Source of the DNA: Herbaspirillum frisingense GSF30
GTDB taxonomy: Bacteria; Pseudomonadota; Gammaproteobacteria; Burkholderiales; Burkholderiaceae_D
Direction of reading: 5' to 3'
Length of the DNA stretch: 64,000 nucleotides
Assembly: GCF_000300975.2 (NCBI RefSeq)
Contig: NZ_AEEC02000007.1
Location: forward strand, 124,001 to 188,000
The notes below the pieces were generated by a model, which was not told the DNA's origin, did not search any database, and saw only the letters and a program-made list of their open reading frames with translations. Positions 33,302 to 42,934 of the stretch are shown here, one piece after another. The position numbers were made by a program, and so were the translations under genes. The stretch's first letter is position 1; every line of letters starts with the position of its first letter.

Positions 33302-35086
33302 ATGGCGGTAGCAGCCGACGGCACGATGACCGGCGAAACCAATACCACGGGCGACATCAGCAACGCTGAGGGCATGCCCCAGGGGCAACCCGCCCAGGGT
33401 GGCATGGTTGGCTATGCCCGCTCGCCGCAAGGCAAACGCATCCTGCTCATCATCGCCGCAGCTGCCACCCTGGCACTGATGGCCGGTATCTGGCTGTGGA
33501 GCCAGAAGGTCGAGTATCGCGTCCTGTTCTCCAACTTCAATGACCGCGACGGCGGTGCCATCGTGGCCTCGCTGCAGCAGATGAACGTGCCCTACAAGTA
33601 CTCCGAGGGCGGCACGGCCATTCTGGTGCCCGAGAACATGGTCCACGACGCCCGCCTGAAGCTGGCCGCTCAAGGCCTGCCCAAGGGCGGCAATGTCGGC
33701 TTCGAACTGATGGAAAACCAGAAGCTGGGCATCTCCCAGTTCCTGGAACAGGTCAACTTCCAGCGCGCCCTCGAAGGTGAGCTGGCGCGCTCAGTGCAAT
33801 CCCTCTCTTCGGTACAGACCGCCCGCGTGCACCTGGCCTTGCCCAAGGCCTCGGTCTTCGTGCGCGACCAGCAGAAACCCACTGCCTCCGTAGTGCTGAG
33901 CCTCTATCCGGGCCGCTACCTCGACCAGCAACAGGTCAGCGCCATCGTCCACCTGGTGGCCAGCAGCGTCCCCGAACTGTCTCCCAAGTCGGTCACCATC
34001 GTCGACCAGAACGGCAACCTGCTCTCCGACACCACCAAGCAAACGCAGACCAATACCCTGGACCCGACGCAGCTGAAGTATGTCCAGGACCTGCAGCAGG
34101 ACATCGTCAAGCGCGTCGAGTCGATCATCGCGCCCATCGTCGGCAATGGCAACGTGCGTGCCGAAGCGACCGCCGATGTCGACTTCTCCCGCACCGAACA
34201 GGCTTCCGAAGCCTACAAGCCCAACCAGACCAAGGATACCGCCGCCGTTCGCAGCAAACAGAGCAGCGAAGCCAATAGCGCGACCTCCGGCACCTCCGGC
34301 GTCCCCGGCGCACTCACCAACCAGCCGCCGGCCCCGGCCACCGCGCCTATCGTCAATCCGGCGGTTGCCAATGGTGCTGCCAACCAGAACGGTACCGCCG
34401 CCACACCCAATGGCGCAGCGCCCACCCCCACGGCCAGCGGCAATTCGCGCAAGGACGAGACCATCAACTACGAGGTCGACAAGACCGTGCGCTACACCCA
34501 GCAACCCATGGGTGGCGTGCGTCGCCTGACGGTGGCCGTGGTGGTGAACTACAAGCGCACCATGGACAACACCGGCAAGATCGTGATGCGTCCGCTGACC
34601 GAAGCCGAACGCAACCAGATCACCGACCTGGTCCGTGAAGCCATGGGCTACAACAAGGACCGGGGCGACTCGCTCAACGTGGTCAACACCCAGTTCAGCA
34701 CCGACATGGAACCGGAAGTGCCGCTCTGGAAGCAGCCGGGCATGATCGAGCTGGCCAAGGAAATCGGCAAGTACGTGCTGGTGGCCGCAGTCCTGCTGTT
34801 CCTCTACTTCCGCGTACTGCGCCCCATCGTCTGGAAGCTCTCCGGCCGGGAAGAGCGCGAACGCCTGGCCAAGGAAAAGGCCGAGGCCGAAGCCGCCGCA
34901 GCCGCTGCCGCCGTGGCCGCCGGCTTCGATCCGGACGATCCGGATGCCATCGTCAACCTCTCGGGCGAACCCGAAGTCGACGAACGCGCCGCCTACAAGG
35001 CCAACCTCGAAACCGCCAAGCAGTGGGCCAAGAACGATCCGAAGCTGGTGGCAAGCATCATCAAGTCATGGGTGAACAATGAGTAA
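33302..35086 (+). CDS. fliF: Flagellar MS-ring protein FliF
   Basis: FliF forms the MS ring in the inner membrane, on which the motor and export gate are built. The 594-residue product has a first membrane helix at about 47-65 (ILLIIAAAATLALMAGIWLW) and the ring-building YscJ-like domain (VEYRVLFSNFNDRDGGAIV). A Pro/Ala/Asn-rich loop lies around 310-385. The second helix is near 490 (YVLVAAVLLFLYFRVL), and the C-terminal FliG-binding tail ends AKQWAKNDPKLVASIIKSWV. It leads fliFGHIJ and overlaps fliG by eight bases. Confidence 0.98.
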   Translation: MAVAADGTMTGETNTTGDISNAEGMPQGQPAQGGMVGYARSPQGKRILLIIAAAATLALMAGIWLWSQKVEYRVLFSNFNDRDGGAIVASLQQMNVPYKYSEGGTAILVPENMVHDARLKLAAQGLPKGGNVGFELMENQKLGISQFLEQVNFQRALEGELARSVQSLSSVQTARVHLALPKASVFVRDQQKPTASVVLSLYPGRYLDQQQVSAIVHLVASSVPELSPKSVTIVDQNGNLLSDTTKQTQTNTLDPTQLKYVQDLQQDIVKRVESIIAPIVGNGNVRAEATADVDFSRTEQASEAYKPNQTKDTAAVRSKQSSEANSATSGTSGVPGALTNQPPAPATAPIVNPAVANGAANQNGTAATPNGAAPTPTASGNSRKDETINYEVDKTVRYTQQPMGGVRRLTVAVVVNYKRTMDNTGKIVMRPLTEAERNQITDLVREAMGYNKDRGDSLNVVNTQFSTDMEPEVPLWKQPGMIELAKEIGKYVLVAAVLLFLYFRVLRPIVWKLSGREERERLAKEKAEAEAAAAAAAVAAGFDPDDPDAIVNLSGEPEVDERAAYKANLETAKQWAKNDPKLVASIIKSWVNNE

Positions 35087-36074
35087 CGACGGCGTTCAGA
35101 AAGGTGCCATCCTCATGCTCGCCCTGGGCGAGGATGAAGCCGCCGAAGTCATGAAGTACCTGGGCCCGAAAGAGGTCCAGAAGCTGGGCGCGGCCATGTC
35201 GGCCCTGCGCAATGTCAGCTTCGAGGAAATCAATGAGGTGCTGGAAGCCTTCGTGGCCGAGACCGGCCAGGCCTCTTCGCTGGGCCTGGATTCGGACGAG
35301 TACATCCGCAGCGTCCTGACCAAGGCCCTGGGCGATGACAAGGCCACCTCCCTGCTCAACCGCATCCTGGGTGGCCGCGACGCTTCCGGTATCGAAAGCC
35401 TCAAGTGGATGGACGCCCAGTCGGTCGCCGAACTCATCCGCAACGAGCACCCGCAGATCATCGCCACCATCCTGGTTCACCTGGAGCGCGACCATGCCTG
35501 CGGCATCATCAACAATTTCACGGAACGTTTGCGCAACGATGTCATCCTTCGTATTGCAACTCTGGACGGCGTGCAGCCGGCTGCGTTGCGCGAACTCAAT
35601 GATGTGCTGACCAAGCTGCTGACCGGCAACGAAAGCCTGAAGAAGCAACAGATGGGCGGTATCCGTACCGCGGCCGAGATCCTCAACTTCATGTCCGGCG
35701 AGAACGAGACCTCGGTGATGAACAACCTGCGCTCCTACGACGAGGACATGGCGCAGAAGATCATGGACGAGATGTTCGTCTTCGAGAACATCATCGACAT
35801 CGACGGCCGCGGCATCCAGCTGCTGCTGCGCGAAGTCCAGTCCGAGTCGCTGATCGTGGCCCTGAAGGGTGCCTCGCAAGGCCTGCGCGACAAGATCTTC
35901 GCCAACATGTCGCAGCGTGCGGCCGAGATGATGAAGGAAGACCTGGAATCCAAGGGGCCGGTACGCCTGTCCGAAGTGGATGCCCAGCAGAAGGCCATCC
36001 TGCAGATCGTGCGCCGCCTGGCCGACGAAGGCCAGATCGTCCTGGGCGCCAAGGGCGAGGACGCGTTCATCTGA
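35079..36074 (+). CDS. fliG: Flagellar motor switch protein FliG
   Basis: FliG is the rotor protein on which stators act. The 331-residue product shows the N-terminal FliF-binding domain (KGAILMLALGEDEAAEVMKY), the middle domain with the EHPQ motif in LIRNEHPQIIATILVHLE, and the C-terminal torque domain with MFVFENIIDIDGRGIQLLLR and the charged helix LKGASQGLRDKIFANMS. All key elements look intact. Its start lies inside the end of fliF. Confidence 0.98.
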   Translation: MSNDGVQKGAILMLALGEDEAAEVMKYLGPKEVQKLGAAMSALRNVSFEEINEVLEAFVAETGQASSLGLDSDEYIRSVLTKALGDDKATSLLNRILGGRDASGIESLKWMDAQSVAELIRNEHPQIIATILVHLERDHACGIINNFTERLRNDVILRIATLDGVQPAALRELNDVLTKLLTGNESLKKQQMGGIRTAAEILNFMSGENETSVMNNLRSYDEDMAQKIMDEMFVFENIIDIDGRGIQLLLREVQSESLIVALKGASQGLRDKIFANMSQRAAEMMKEDLESKGPVRLSEVDAQQKAILQIVRRLADEGQIVLGAKGEDAFI

Positions 36075-36136
36075 TGCGCTTGATGCCCATCATGCAGTTT
36101 GCTGTCGGCATGCCGGCCTGAGGAGTCAAAGAAGCC

Positions 36137-36838
36137 ATGCGTGCAAAGATCATTCCCAAGGAAGAGATGACGCCCTACCAGCGCTGGGAGCTGGCGTCCT
36201 TCCACGACGAACCCGAACCGGAGCCCGAACCGCTGCCGGTAGAGGAAGAATTCCTCGAAGAACCGCCGCCGGTGCCACAACTGACGGCCGAACAGCTCGA
36301 CGCCATCCGCGAAGCAGCGCGCCAGGAAGGCTTCGCCGAAGGTCGCCAGCACGGCCTGCAGGCCGGTCGCTCAGAAGGCTACATGGCCGGTCTGCAGCAA
36401 GGTCAGCAGGAAATCAACGAAGTCATCCAGCATTTCCGCCAGATCGCGGTCAACTTCAGCACCGAAGTCTCCCAGTGCAGCGAACGCATGGCCCCCGAAA
36501 TGCTGGACCTGGCGCTGGACCTGGCCAAGTCCATGCTCAAGACCGCCCTGCGCGCACGCCCGGAACTGGTCCTGCCCACCGTCAGCGCTGCCATCCACGC
36601 CCTGCCGGTGCTGCAACTGCCGGCCAGCCTGACCCTGCACCCGGAAGACGCCGCCCTGGTGCGCGAGCACATGGGTGCCGAGCTGGCCCAGCAAGGCTGG
36701 AAGATCGATGAAGATGCCCAGATGGACCGCGGCGGCTGCCGCGTCGAAACCCGCACCAACCAGATCGATGCCACCACCGAGACCCGCTGGAAGCGGCTGG
36801 GCGAATCGCTGTCCAAGCAGCTCGAATGGCTGGAATGA
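36137..36838 (+). CDS. fliH: Flagellar assembly protein FliH
   Basis: FliH holds and regulates the FliI ATPase at the export gate. The 233-residue product has a Pro/Glu-rich N-terminal segment, then a glycine-repeat helix pattern AARQEGFAEGRQHGLQAGRS, continuing to YMAGLQQGQQEINEVIQHF. The conserved C-terminal domain (ALDLAKSMLKTALRARPEL, ILHPEDAALV-like LTLHPEDAALVREHM) follows. It lies 38 bases before fliI. Confidence 0.95.
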   Translation: MRAKIIPKEEMTPYQRWELASFHDEPEPEPEPLPVEEEFLEEPPPVPQLTAEQLDAIREAARQEGFAEGRQHGLQAGRSEGYMAGLQQGQQEINEVIQHFRQIAVNFSTEVSQCSERMAPEMLDLALDLAKSMLKTALRARPELVLPTVSAAIHALPVLQLPASLTLHPEDAALVREHMGAELAQQGWKIDEDAQMDRGGCRVETRTNQIDATTETRWKRLGESLSKQLEWLE

Positions 36839-36876
36839 CGTTTTACAAGTGATACCGACCTGAACGGGAGCCCCGC

Positions 36877-38283
36877 ATGAACTCCCCGATGCCATCCCAT
36901 AGCAGCCTGTGGCAAGCCTATCTGCACAACTGTCGCAGCCTGGTGTCCATGGCTGAGCCGACCATGACCGCCGGCCGCATCACCCGCGTCGCCGGGCTGG
37001 TGATGGAAGCGGTCGGACTGAAGCTGCCAGTGGGCAGCCCCTGCAACGTGCCCCTGCCCAATGGCACCATGATCGAAGCAGAAGTCGTCGGATTCCAGGA
37101 CGATCGCCTCTTCCTGATGCCGCAGAGTGATGTCGAAGGCATCGTTCCGGGCACCCGCGTCTACCCCGTCGAACCCGTACGCCCGCCCCCGCGCACCGGC
37201 CCCATCAGCTTTACCCCGCGCCGCATCGACGAACACAGCCGGCGCCTGCCGGTCGGCGACGAACTGCTGGGCCGCGTGCTCGATGGCGCCGGCCGCCCGC
37301 TGGACAACCTCGGCCCGCTGCACACTGAAAGCTCGGCGCCCCTGGGCGTACGTGCCGCCAATCCGCTGGGGCGCGCGCCCATCCGCGACATCCTCGACAC
37401 CGGCATTCGCGCCATCAACACCATGCTGACCGTCGGCCGTGGCCAGCGCATGGGCCTGTTCGCCGGCTCAGGCGTGGGCAAGAGCGTGCTGCTGGGCATG
37501 ATGGCGCGCTACACCAGCGCCGACGTGATCGTGGTCGGCCTGATCGGGGAACGTGGTCGTGAGGTCAAGGAATTCATCGAACAGATCCTGGGACCGGAAG
37601 GCCTGGCACGTTCGGTGGTGGTAGCAGCCCCCGCCGATACCCCACCCCTGATGCGCCTGCAGGGCGCGGCCTATTGCACCTCGATTGCCGAGTATTTCCG
37701 CGACCAGGGCAAGGATGTGCTGCTGATCATGGATTCGCTCACCCGCTATGCCATGGCCCAGCGCGAGATCGCCCTGGCCATCGGCGAGCCGCCTGCCACC
37801 AAGGGCTATCCACCTTCCGTGTTCGCCAAGCTGCCGGCACTCGTGGAACGCGCCGGCAATGGCGACGAAGGTGGCGGCTCCATCACCGCCTTCTACACCG
37901 TGCTGACCGAAGGCGATGACCAGCAGGACCCCATCGCCGACGCCGCCCGCGCCATCCTGGACGGCCACATCGTGCTCAACCGCCAACTGGCCGAAGCCGG
38001 CCACTACCCGGCCATCGATATCGAGCAATCCATCAGCCGCGCCATGCACAGCATCACCGATGCCGATCACCAGCGCCGCTCCCGCCACTTGAAGCAGTTG
38101 TACTCACGCTTCCAGCGTAACCGCGACCTCATCAGCGTGGGCGCCTACGCTGCCGGCAGCGACCCCATTCTGGACGAAGCCATTGCCTTATTGCCAAGAA
38201 TGGAAGCCTTTTTGCAGCAAGGTATTCACGAGCAGGCCGATGTATCAGAGAGCTTGAGGCAACTTACCGCTCTATTCGGGTGA
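36877..38283 (+). CDS. fliI: Flagellum-specific ATPase FliI
   Basis: FliI drives substrate unfolding and entry at the type III flagellar export gate. The 468-residue product is F1-beta-like: Walker [14 protein letters not shown] at about 195-205, Walker [19 protein letters not shown] near 285, and the export-ATPase [19 protein letters not shown]. The N-terminal beta-barrel domain is present. It is 38 bases before fliJ. Confidence 0.98.
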   Translation: MNSPMPSHSSLWQAYLHNCRSLVSMAEPTMTAGRITRVAGLVMEAVGLKLPVGSPCNVPLPNGTMIEAEVVGFQDDRLFLMPQSDVEGIVPGTRVYPVEPVRPPPRTGPISFTPRRIDEHSRRLPVGDELLGRVLDGAGRPLDNLGPLHTESSAPLGVRAANPLGRAPIRDILDTGIRAINTMLTVGRGQRMGLFAGSGVGKSVLLGMMARYTSADVIVVGLIGERGREVKEFIEQILGPEGLARSVVVAAPADTPPLMRLQGAAYCTSIAEYFRDQGKDVLLIMDSLTRYAMAQREIALAIGEPPATKGYPPSVFAKLPALVERAGNGDEGGGSITAFYTVLTEGDDQQDPIADAARAILDGHIVLNRQLAEAGHYPAIDIEQSISRAMHSITDADHQRRSRHLKQLYSRFQRNRDLISVGAYAAGSDPILDEAIALLPRMEAFLQQGIHEQADVSESLRQLTALFG

Positions 38284-38320
38284 TTGAGCGGGCACGGCCA
38301 AAAATATAATCGGAGCGATC

Positions 38321-38762
38321 ATGGCTACTCCCTCCGCACTTGATACGCTGATTGAATTGGCGACCAAAGAGACCGACGATGCGACCAAACGCCTCGGCCG
38401 GGCTTATTCGCGTGAGTGAAGAAGCACAGCAGAAGCTGGGCATCCTGCAGCAGTACCGCGACGACTACGCGGCCCGTTTCCAGGAAACCCTGACCAATGG
38501 CTTGACCGCGCTGGCCTATCGGAACTTCCAGTTGTTCCTGGAGAAGATCGACAACGCCATCGACGGCCAGCAGGACGTGGTGCGCAGCAGCCAGCAACGC
38601 GTGGCCGAGGCGCGTGCCGCCTGGCAGGCCTGCGAGCGCAAGCGCATGTCCTACGACACCCTGGCCACGCGTGCCCGGGACAAGGAAATGCGCAAGGAAA
38701 GCAAGCGCGACCAGAAGTCCATGGATGAGCACGCCGCACGCATCAGCTTCTACAAGCGCTGA
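38321..38762 (+). CDS. fliJ: Flagellar export protein FliJ, interrupted by an apparent +1 frameshift
   Basis: FliJ is a coiled-coil stalk that couples FliI to the export gate FlhA. From ATG 38321 the frame reads MATPSALDTLIELATKETDD and KRLGRA, the expected N-terminus, then stops at 38419. The rest (RVSEEAQQKLGILQQYRDDY to HAARISFYKR) is in the +1 frame to 38762. Removing one T of the pair at 38404-38405 joins them as LGRAIRVSEEA and gives 146 residues, close to the E. coli length. As written only about 32 residues would be made. The spacing after fliI is 37 bases. Confidence 0.85.
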
Positions 38763-38855
38763 TCGCACGGATGACAGGCAAGCAATACCAGACGACGACC
38801 GCAACGCAAAGAGCACGCAGAGCACCGAGTAGCAAGTAACCGACAGGCCACCACC

Positions 38856-40148
38856 ATGAATACTTCCCTGCCGCTGTTGAACGTCATTACCGGCTCGCAA
38901 GCCGCCACCGGTTCGCGTTCCGGCAATCCTGCCGACAGCTTCACGGCCGACGCCCCCTTCAACCAGGTGCTCAACAGCCAGGTGAACTCGCGCAATCAGG
39001 AACAGCAGTCGCAAGCCAAGCCACAAGCTCCGCAGCCACCGGCCGCGACCAACCAGGCTGCACAGAATGATGCTGCCAAGCAGGCAGCGGCCACCAAGAC
39101 CGAATCAAAGCAGGACGTTGCCGACCAGAGCAAGGAAAAGGACGAGGACAGCGACGACACCACCACTGCCGCCTCCGCCGAGCTGCTGGCGCTGGTGGCC
39201 AACATCGCCCAGAACGCCGTCAAGCCGGTCGGCGAAGGCAAGAGCGAAAATACCGAGGCCGATCTGCTGGCCCAATCCAAGCGTAGCGGCGCTACGCTGT
39301 CACTGGCCGACCAGCAAACCCTGATGGCGGACGGCAAGCAAGGCAAGATCGACCTGGCCGGCCTGCAGGACGCCATGGCTGCCAACAAGCTGAAACAGGA
39401 AGGCCGCGACCTGAGCCGCAATGCCAGCGGAACCGAAGCCAATCCCTTGGGCCAGGAAAGCGCCAACAATGGCAAGAGCGACAAGCCGGCCCTGGACCTG
39501 AGCGCTGACACCAAGGCCGCGCCCAAGGAAGATGCCAGTGCCTTGGCCGCTGCCCGCGCCCAGACTGGCAAGGTCACCGCCGAAGCCGTGACGACCGCCA
39601 AGCAGGACCTGCCGCAAACGACACCGGCCCCGATCGTCGTGCCTGCCATCCAGCAGACCCTGGCCGCCAGCCAGCCGCAAGCCGTCTTCGCCAACTATAC
39701 CGACAAGGTGCAGCCCAATGTCGGCAGCGCCGGCTGGGACCAGGCCGTCGGCAGCAAGATCACGTGGATGGTCAGCGCCGGTATGCAAAGCGCCTCCCTG
39801 AGCCTGAATCCGCCCGACCTGGGCCCCATGCAGGTGGTGCTGAACGTGCACAACCAGCAGGCTGACGCCACCTTCATCACTGCCCAGCCCGAAGTGAAGC
39901 AGGCGCTGGAAGCGGCCATGCCCAAGCTACGCGAAATGATGGACCAGGCTGGCATCCAGCTGGGTCAGGCGACCGTCAATACCGGCATGCCCAATCAGCA
40001 GCAGGGCAACACCGGCCAGCAGCAGGGCCGCTCTGCATCTGCCTCCGGCAGCTTCGGCAAGGATCAGGAAGGCGAACTGGCCGTCAACGCTACCACCACC
40101 ACGACCGCCACCACCAGCGGCTTGGGCCTGGTAGACACCTTCGCCTGA
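38856..40148 (+). CDS. fliK: Flagellar hook-length control protein FliK
   Basis: FliK measures the hook and switches export from rod/hook to filament substrates by acting on FlhB. The 430-residue product has a long Gln/Ala/Lys-rich ruler region and the C-terminal Flg_hook domain (about 285-375). That domain contains MQSASLSLNPPDLGPMQVVL, the diagnostic LxLxPxxLGxxxV, then AAMPKLREMMDQAGIQLG. A Gln/Gly/Thr-rich tail follows. It is the canonical copy, in the usual place between fliJ and fliL. Confidence 0.95.
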   Translation: MNTSLPLLNVITGSQAATGSRSGNPADSFTADAPFNQVLNSQVNSRNQEQQSQAKPQAPQPPAATNQAAQNDAAKQAAATKTESKQDVADQSKEKDEDSDDTTTAASAELLALVANIAQNAVKPVGEGKSENTEADLLAQSKRSGATLSLADQQTLMADGKQGKIDLAGLQDAMAANKLKQEGRDLSRNASGTEANPLGQESANNGKSDKPALDLSADTKAAPKEDASALAAARAQTGKVTAEAVTTAKQDLPQTTPAPIVVPAIQQTLAASQPQAVFANYTDKVQPNVGSAGWDQAVGSKITWMVSAGMQSASLSLNPPDLGPMQVVLNVHNQQADATFITAQPEVKQALEAAMPKLREMMDQAGIQLGQATVNTGMPNQQQGNTGQQQGRSASASGSFGKDQEGELAVNATTTTTATTSGLGLVDTFA

Positions 40149-40274
40149 GGCACGCCGCTTCGGTCACGCTTACAAAAAATGCAATTTCGTCCGCGCAGGG
40201 CTCAACAATGGGATTTCCTTGCCGATAAGCAGATATCCTCGCATTGTGCGCAGACGAACTGAAAGGACTAGTAG

Positions 40275-40790
40275 ATGGCAACAAAAGGAAAAGCACCTGC
40301 CAAGGGCGCTGAAGCAGACGCAGCACCGGCCAAATCCAGCAAGAAGATGCTGTTCATCATCATCGGTGCCGTGCTGGTACTGGTCATCGGTGGTGCCGCA
40401 GCCTTCTTCATGATGGGCGGCAAGGGCAAGAAAGGCGAGGACCATGCCGAGGAAAAGACCGAGGCCAAGGCACCGACCTTCGTGGTCATCGAACCCTTCG
40501 TGGTCAACCTGCAGCAGGAAAGCGGCGACCAGTATCTGCAAGTGGCGATGACCCTGCAGGTGCCGGACGGCCAGACCGCCGAAGCCCTGAAGCTTTACAT
40601 GCCCCAGGTGCGCAGCCGGCTGCTGATGGTACTGTCCAGCAAGAAGGCTTCCGAACTGCTCACCAGTGAAGGCAAGCGCAAGCTCACCGACGAGATCATC
40701 GACCAACTAGGCGAACCGTTCTCCGGCAAGGGCAAGGGTCCGCAGATCACCGACGTGTTCTACACCTCGTTCGTGATCCAACAGCAGTAA
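40275..40790 (+). CDS. fliL: Flagellar basal body-associated protein FliL
   Basis: FliL surrounds the stator and supports torque. The 171-residue product has a Lys/Ala-rich cytoplasmic start, one membrane helix at about 23-42 (KKMLFIIIGAVLVLVIGGAA) and a periplasmic stomatin-like domain: FVVIEPFVVNLQQESGDQYL, then LYMPQVRSRLLMVLSSKKA. A GAAAGGA site precedes ATG 40275. It leads fliLMNOPQR, and a weak sigma-28-like -10 (GCCGATAA at 40221-40228) lies upstream. Confidence 0.96.
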   Translation: MATKGKAPAKGAEADAAPAKSSKKMLFIIIGAVLVLVIGGAAAFFMMGGKGKKGEDHAEEKTEAKAPTFVVIEPFVVNLQQESGDQYLQVAMTLQVPDGQTAEALKLYMPQVRSRLLMVLSSKKASELLTSEGKRKLTDEIIDQLGEPFSGKGKGPQITDVFYTSFVIQQQ

Positions 40791-40819
40791 CACCGCATCG
40801 CAGTCAGAGATTTTCGACC

Positions 40820-41824
40820 ATGGCCGAGCATTTTCTATCACAGGAAGAAGTCGATGCCCTTTTGAAGGGTGTGACGGGAGACGAAGACGAAGAAAAAATC
40901 GTCGAAGAAGCTCCTGGTACGGTACGTACCTACAACCTGGCCACGCAGGAACGCATCGTGCGCGGGCGTATGCCCACGCTCGAAATCATCAACGAGCGCT
41001 TCGCCCGGCTGTTCCGCATCGGCTTGTTCAACTTCATCCACCGTACCGCCGAGATTTCGGTCGGTCCGGTGAAGGTGTCCAAGTACAGCGAATTCATCCG
41101 CAACCTGGTGGTGCCGACCAACCTGAACCTGGTCCACATCAAGCCCTTCCGGGGCATCGGTCTGGTGGTGTTCGACCCGCAGTTCGTGTTCATGCTGGTG
41201 GACAACATGTTCGGTGGCGATGGCCGCTTCCACACCCGCATCGAAGGTCGCGAATTCACGCCCACCGAGCAACGCATCATCATGCGCGTGCTCGAAATTA
41301 CGTTTGAGACCTACTCCAAGTCGTGGGAACCGATCTATCCGATCGAGTTCGAGTTCATCCGCTCGGAAATGAACACCCAGTTCGCCAACATCGCCACCCC
41401 CAACGAAGTGGTGGTTTCCACCACCTTCACCGTTGAACTGGGGCCGGTGTCCGGTGAAATCCATATCTGCACGCCCTACTCGATGATCGAGCCGGTGCGT
41501 GACCGCCTCACCAGCAGCATGCAGGGTGAGGCACTGGAAGTCGACAAGCGCTGGATCCGCCTGATGAAGCAGCAGATCCAGACCGCCGAAGTCGAACTGA
41601 TCGTCAATTTTGGCACCGCCCGCGTCAACTTTACCGACCTGCTCCACATGCAGGTGGGTGACGTGATCCCGCTGCAGACCAACGAGACCGTCGAGGCGCA
41701 GGTCGATGGCGTGCCGGTGATGGAATGCAGCTATGGCCAGTTCAATGGCCAATACGCCTTGCGCGTGGAAAAACTGCTGTCCATCACCCATCAAGAAACA
41801 CCGGAAAGCTTTCAAGGAGATTAG
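40820..41824 (+). CDS. fliM: Flagellar motor switch protein FliM
   Basis: FliM receives the CheY-P signal and sets rotation direction. The 334-residue product begins MAEHFLSQEEVDALLKGVTG, the CheY-binding peptide. The middle CheC-like domain (LVVFDPQFVFMLVDNMFGGDG) and C-terminal SpoA domain (GDVIPLQTNETVEAQVDGVP) follow. The stop is two bases before the fliN start. Confidence 0.98.
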   Translation: MAEHFLSQEEVDALLKGVTGDEDEEKIVEEAPGTVRTYNLATQERIVRGRMPTLEIINERFARLFRIGLFNFIHRTAEISVGPVKVSKYSEFIRNLVVPTNLNLVHIKPFRGIGLVVFDPQFVFMLVDNMFGGDGRFHTRIEGREFTPTEQRIIMRVLEITFETYSKSWEPIYPIEFEFIRSEMNTQFANIATPNEVVVSTTFTVELGPVSGEIHICTPYSMIEPVRDRLTSSMQGEALEVDKRWIRLMKQQIQTAEVELIVNFGTARVNFTDLLHMQVGDVIPLQTNETVEAQVDGVPVMECSYGQFNGQYALRVEKLLSITHQETPESFQGD

Positions 41825-41826
41825 TA

Positions 41827-42282
41827 ATGGCTGATGAGAACGTAGCAGGCGCAGGCGCGGCGGAAGACGATCCGTGGGGCGCGGCCATGGCCGAGCAGAC
41901 CCAGGCCGAAGAAGAACAGAAAAAAGGTCAGATGGAAGACGAGAAGGGCATCACGGCCGCACCGGCTGCCGCCACCGTCTTCAAGGACCTGAGTGCCCAG
42001 GACATCAAGACCAACACCCCCAACGATATCGACTTCATCCTCGATATCCCGGTGCAGTTGACCGTGGAACTGGGTCGCACCAAGATCGCCATCAAGAACC
42101 TGCTGCAACTGGCGCAGGGCTCGGTGGTGGAACTGGACGGCATGGCCGGCGAACCGATGGACGTGCTGGTCAACGGCTGCCTGATCGCCCAGGGCGAAGT
42201 GGTGGTGGTCAACGACAAGTTCGGTATCCGCCTGACCGACATCATCACGCCCGCCGAACGCATCCGCAAGCTCAACCGCTAG
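41827..42282 (+). CDS. fliN: Flagellar motor switch protein FliN
   Basis: FliN forms the base of the C-ring and docks FliH. The 151-residue product has an acidic, Ala-rich N-terminal extension and the SpoA domain: FILDIPVQLTVELGRTKIAI, LAQGSVVELDGMAGEPMDVL, NGCLIAQGEVVVVNDKFGIR. ATG at 41827 follows the fliM stop by two bases and an AAGGAGA site; longer frames begin inside fliM. Confidence 0.97.
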   Translation: MADENVAGAGAAEDDPWGAAMAEQTQAEEEQKKGQMEDEKGITAAPAAATVFKDLSAQDIKTNTPNDIDFILDIPVQLTVELGRTKIAIKNLLQLAQGSVVELDGMAGEPMDVLVNGCLIAQGEVVVVNDKFGIRLTDIITPAERIRKLNR

Positions 42283-42301
42283 GCAGGACGGCTTGAGTTT
42301 G

Positions 42302-42934
42302 ATGAAACGCATTTCCGCTGCATCCCCCGCCTCACCTGCCACACGCTCGTCGGGCAGATTGCATCAGCACCGGGCGGGCCTTGTGTCCGCCCGGCTTCTC
42401 ATCGGTGGCACGCTGGTCGCCTGCGCCCAGGCCTGGGCTGACAACGCCCCCGCCGCTGCCACTGCGACCAGCACCGCTCCCGTCGCAACCGCATCTGTCA
42501 CAACTGCTCCTGCGGCGACCGTCCCTGCCGTCACCGGCAGCGCCCTGCCCTCGTCCGGCGGCAGCATCTTCACGATGCTCTTCGGCCTGGTGGCAGTCCT
42601 GGCTGTGATGGCAGGCATTGCCTGGCTCCTGAAACGCTTCGGACTGAGCCAAAACCTGAGCGGTAATGCCGCCGCCAAGGTAGTCGGTGGTGTCTCCGTG
42701 GGGAGCCGCGAACGCGTGATGGTCATCGAAGTCGGCGAACAGTGGATCGTGGTCGGCGTGGCGCCGGGACGCGTGAACGCCCTGGCCACCCTGCCGCGCC
42801 AGGAACTGACGGCACAGCAAAGCAGCCAGGCCAGTGCACCGGCCTTCGCCACCTGGCTCAAGCACACCATGGACAAACGTAATGGCGGCGCCGGCAACGG
42901 CAGTCGCCCAGGTAATGATGGCAGCACAAGCTAA
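42302..42934 (+). CDS. fliO: Flagellar biosynthesis protein FliO
   Basis: FliO helps assemble the FliP export-gate ring. The 210-residue product has a basic N-terminus with a hydrophobic signal-like segment and an Ala/Thr/Val-rich linker. The conserved membrane helix [21 protein letters not shown] leads into a short cytoplasmic domain ([21 protein letters not shown]). The start is ATG 42302; a TTG three codons earlier with AGGACGG nearby is possible. It overlaps fliP. Confidence 0.88.
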   Translation: MKRISAASPASPATRSSGRLHQHRAGLVSARLLIGGTLVACAQAWADNAPAAATATSTAPVATASVTTAPAATVPAVTGSALPSSGGSIFTMLFGLVAVLAVMAGIAWLLKRFGLSQNLSGNAAAKVVGGVSVGSRERVMVIEVGEQWIVVGVAPGRVNALATLPRQELTAQQSSQASAPAFATWLKHTMDKRNGGAGNGSRPGNDGSTS

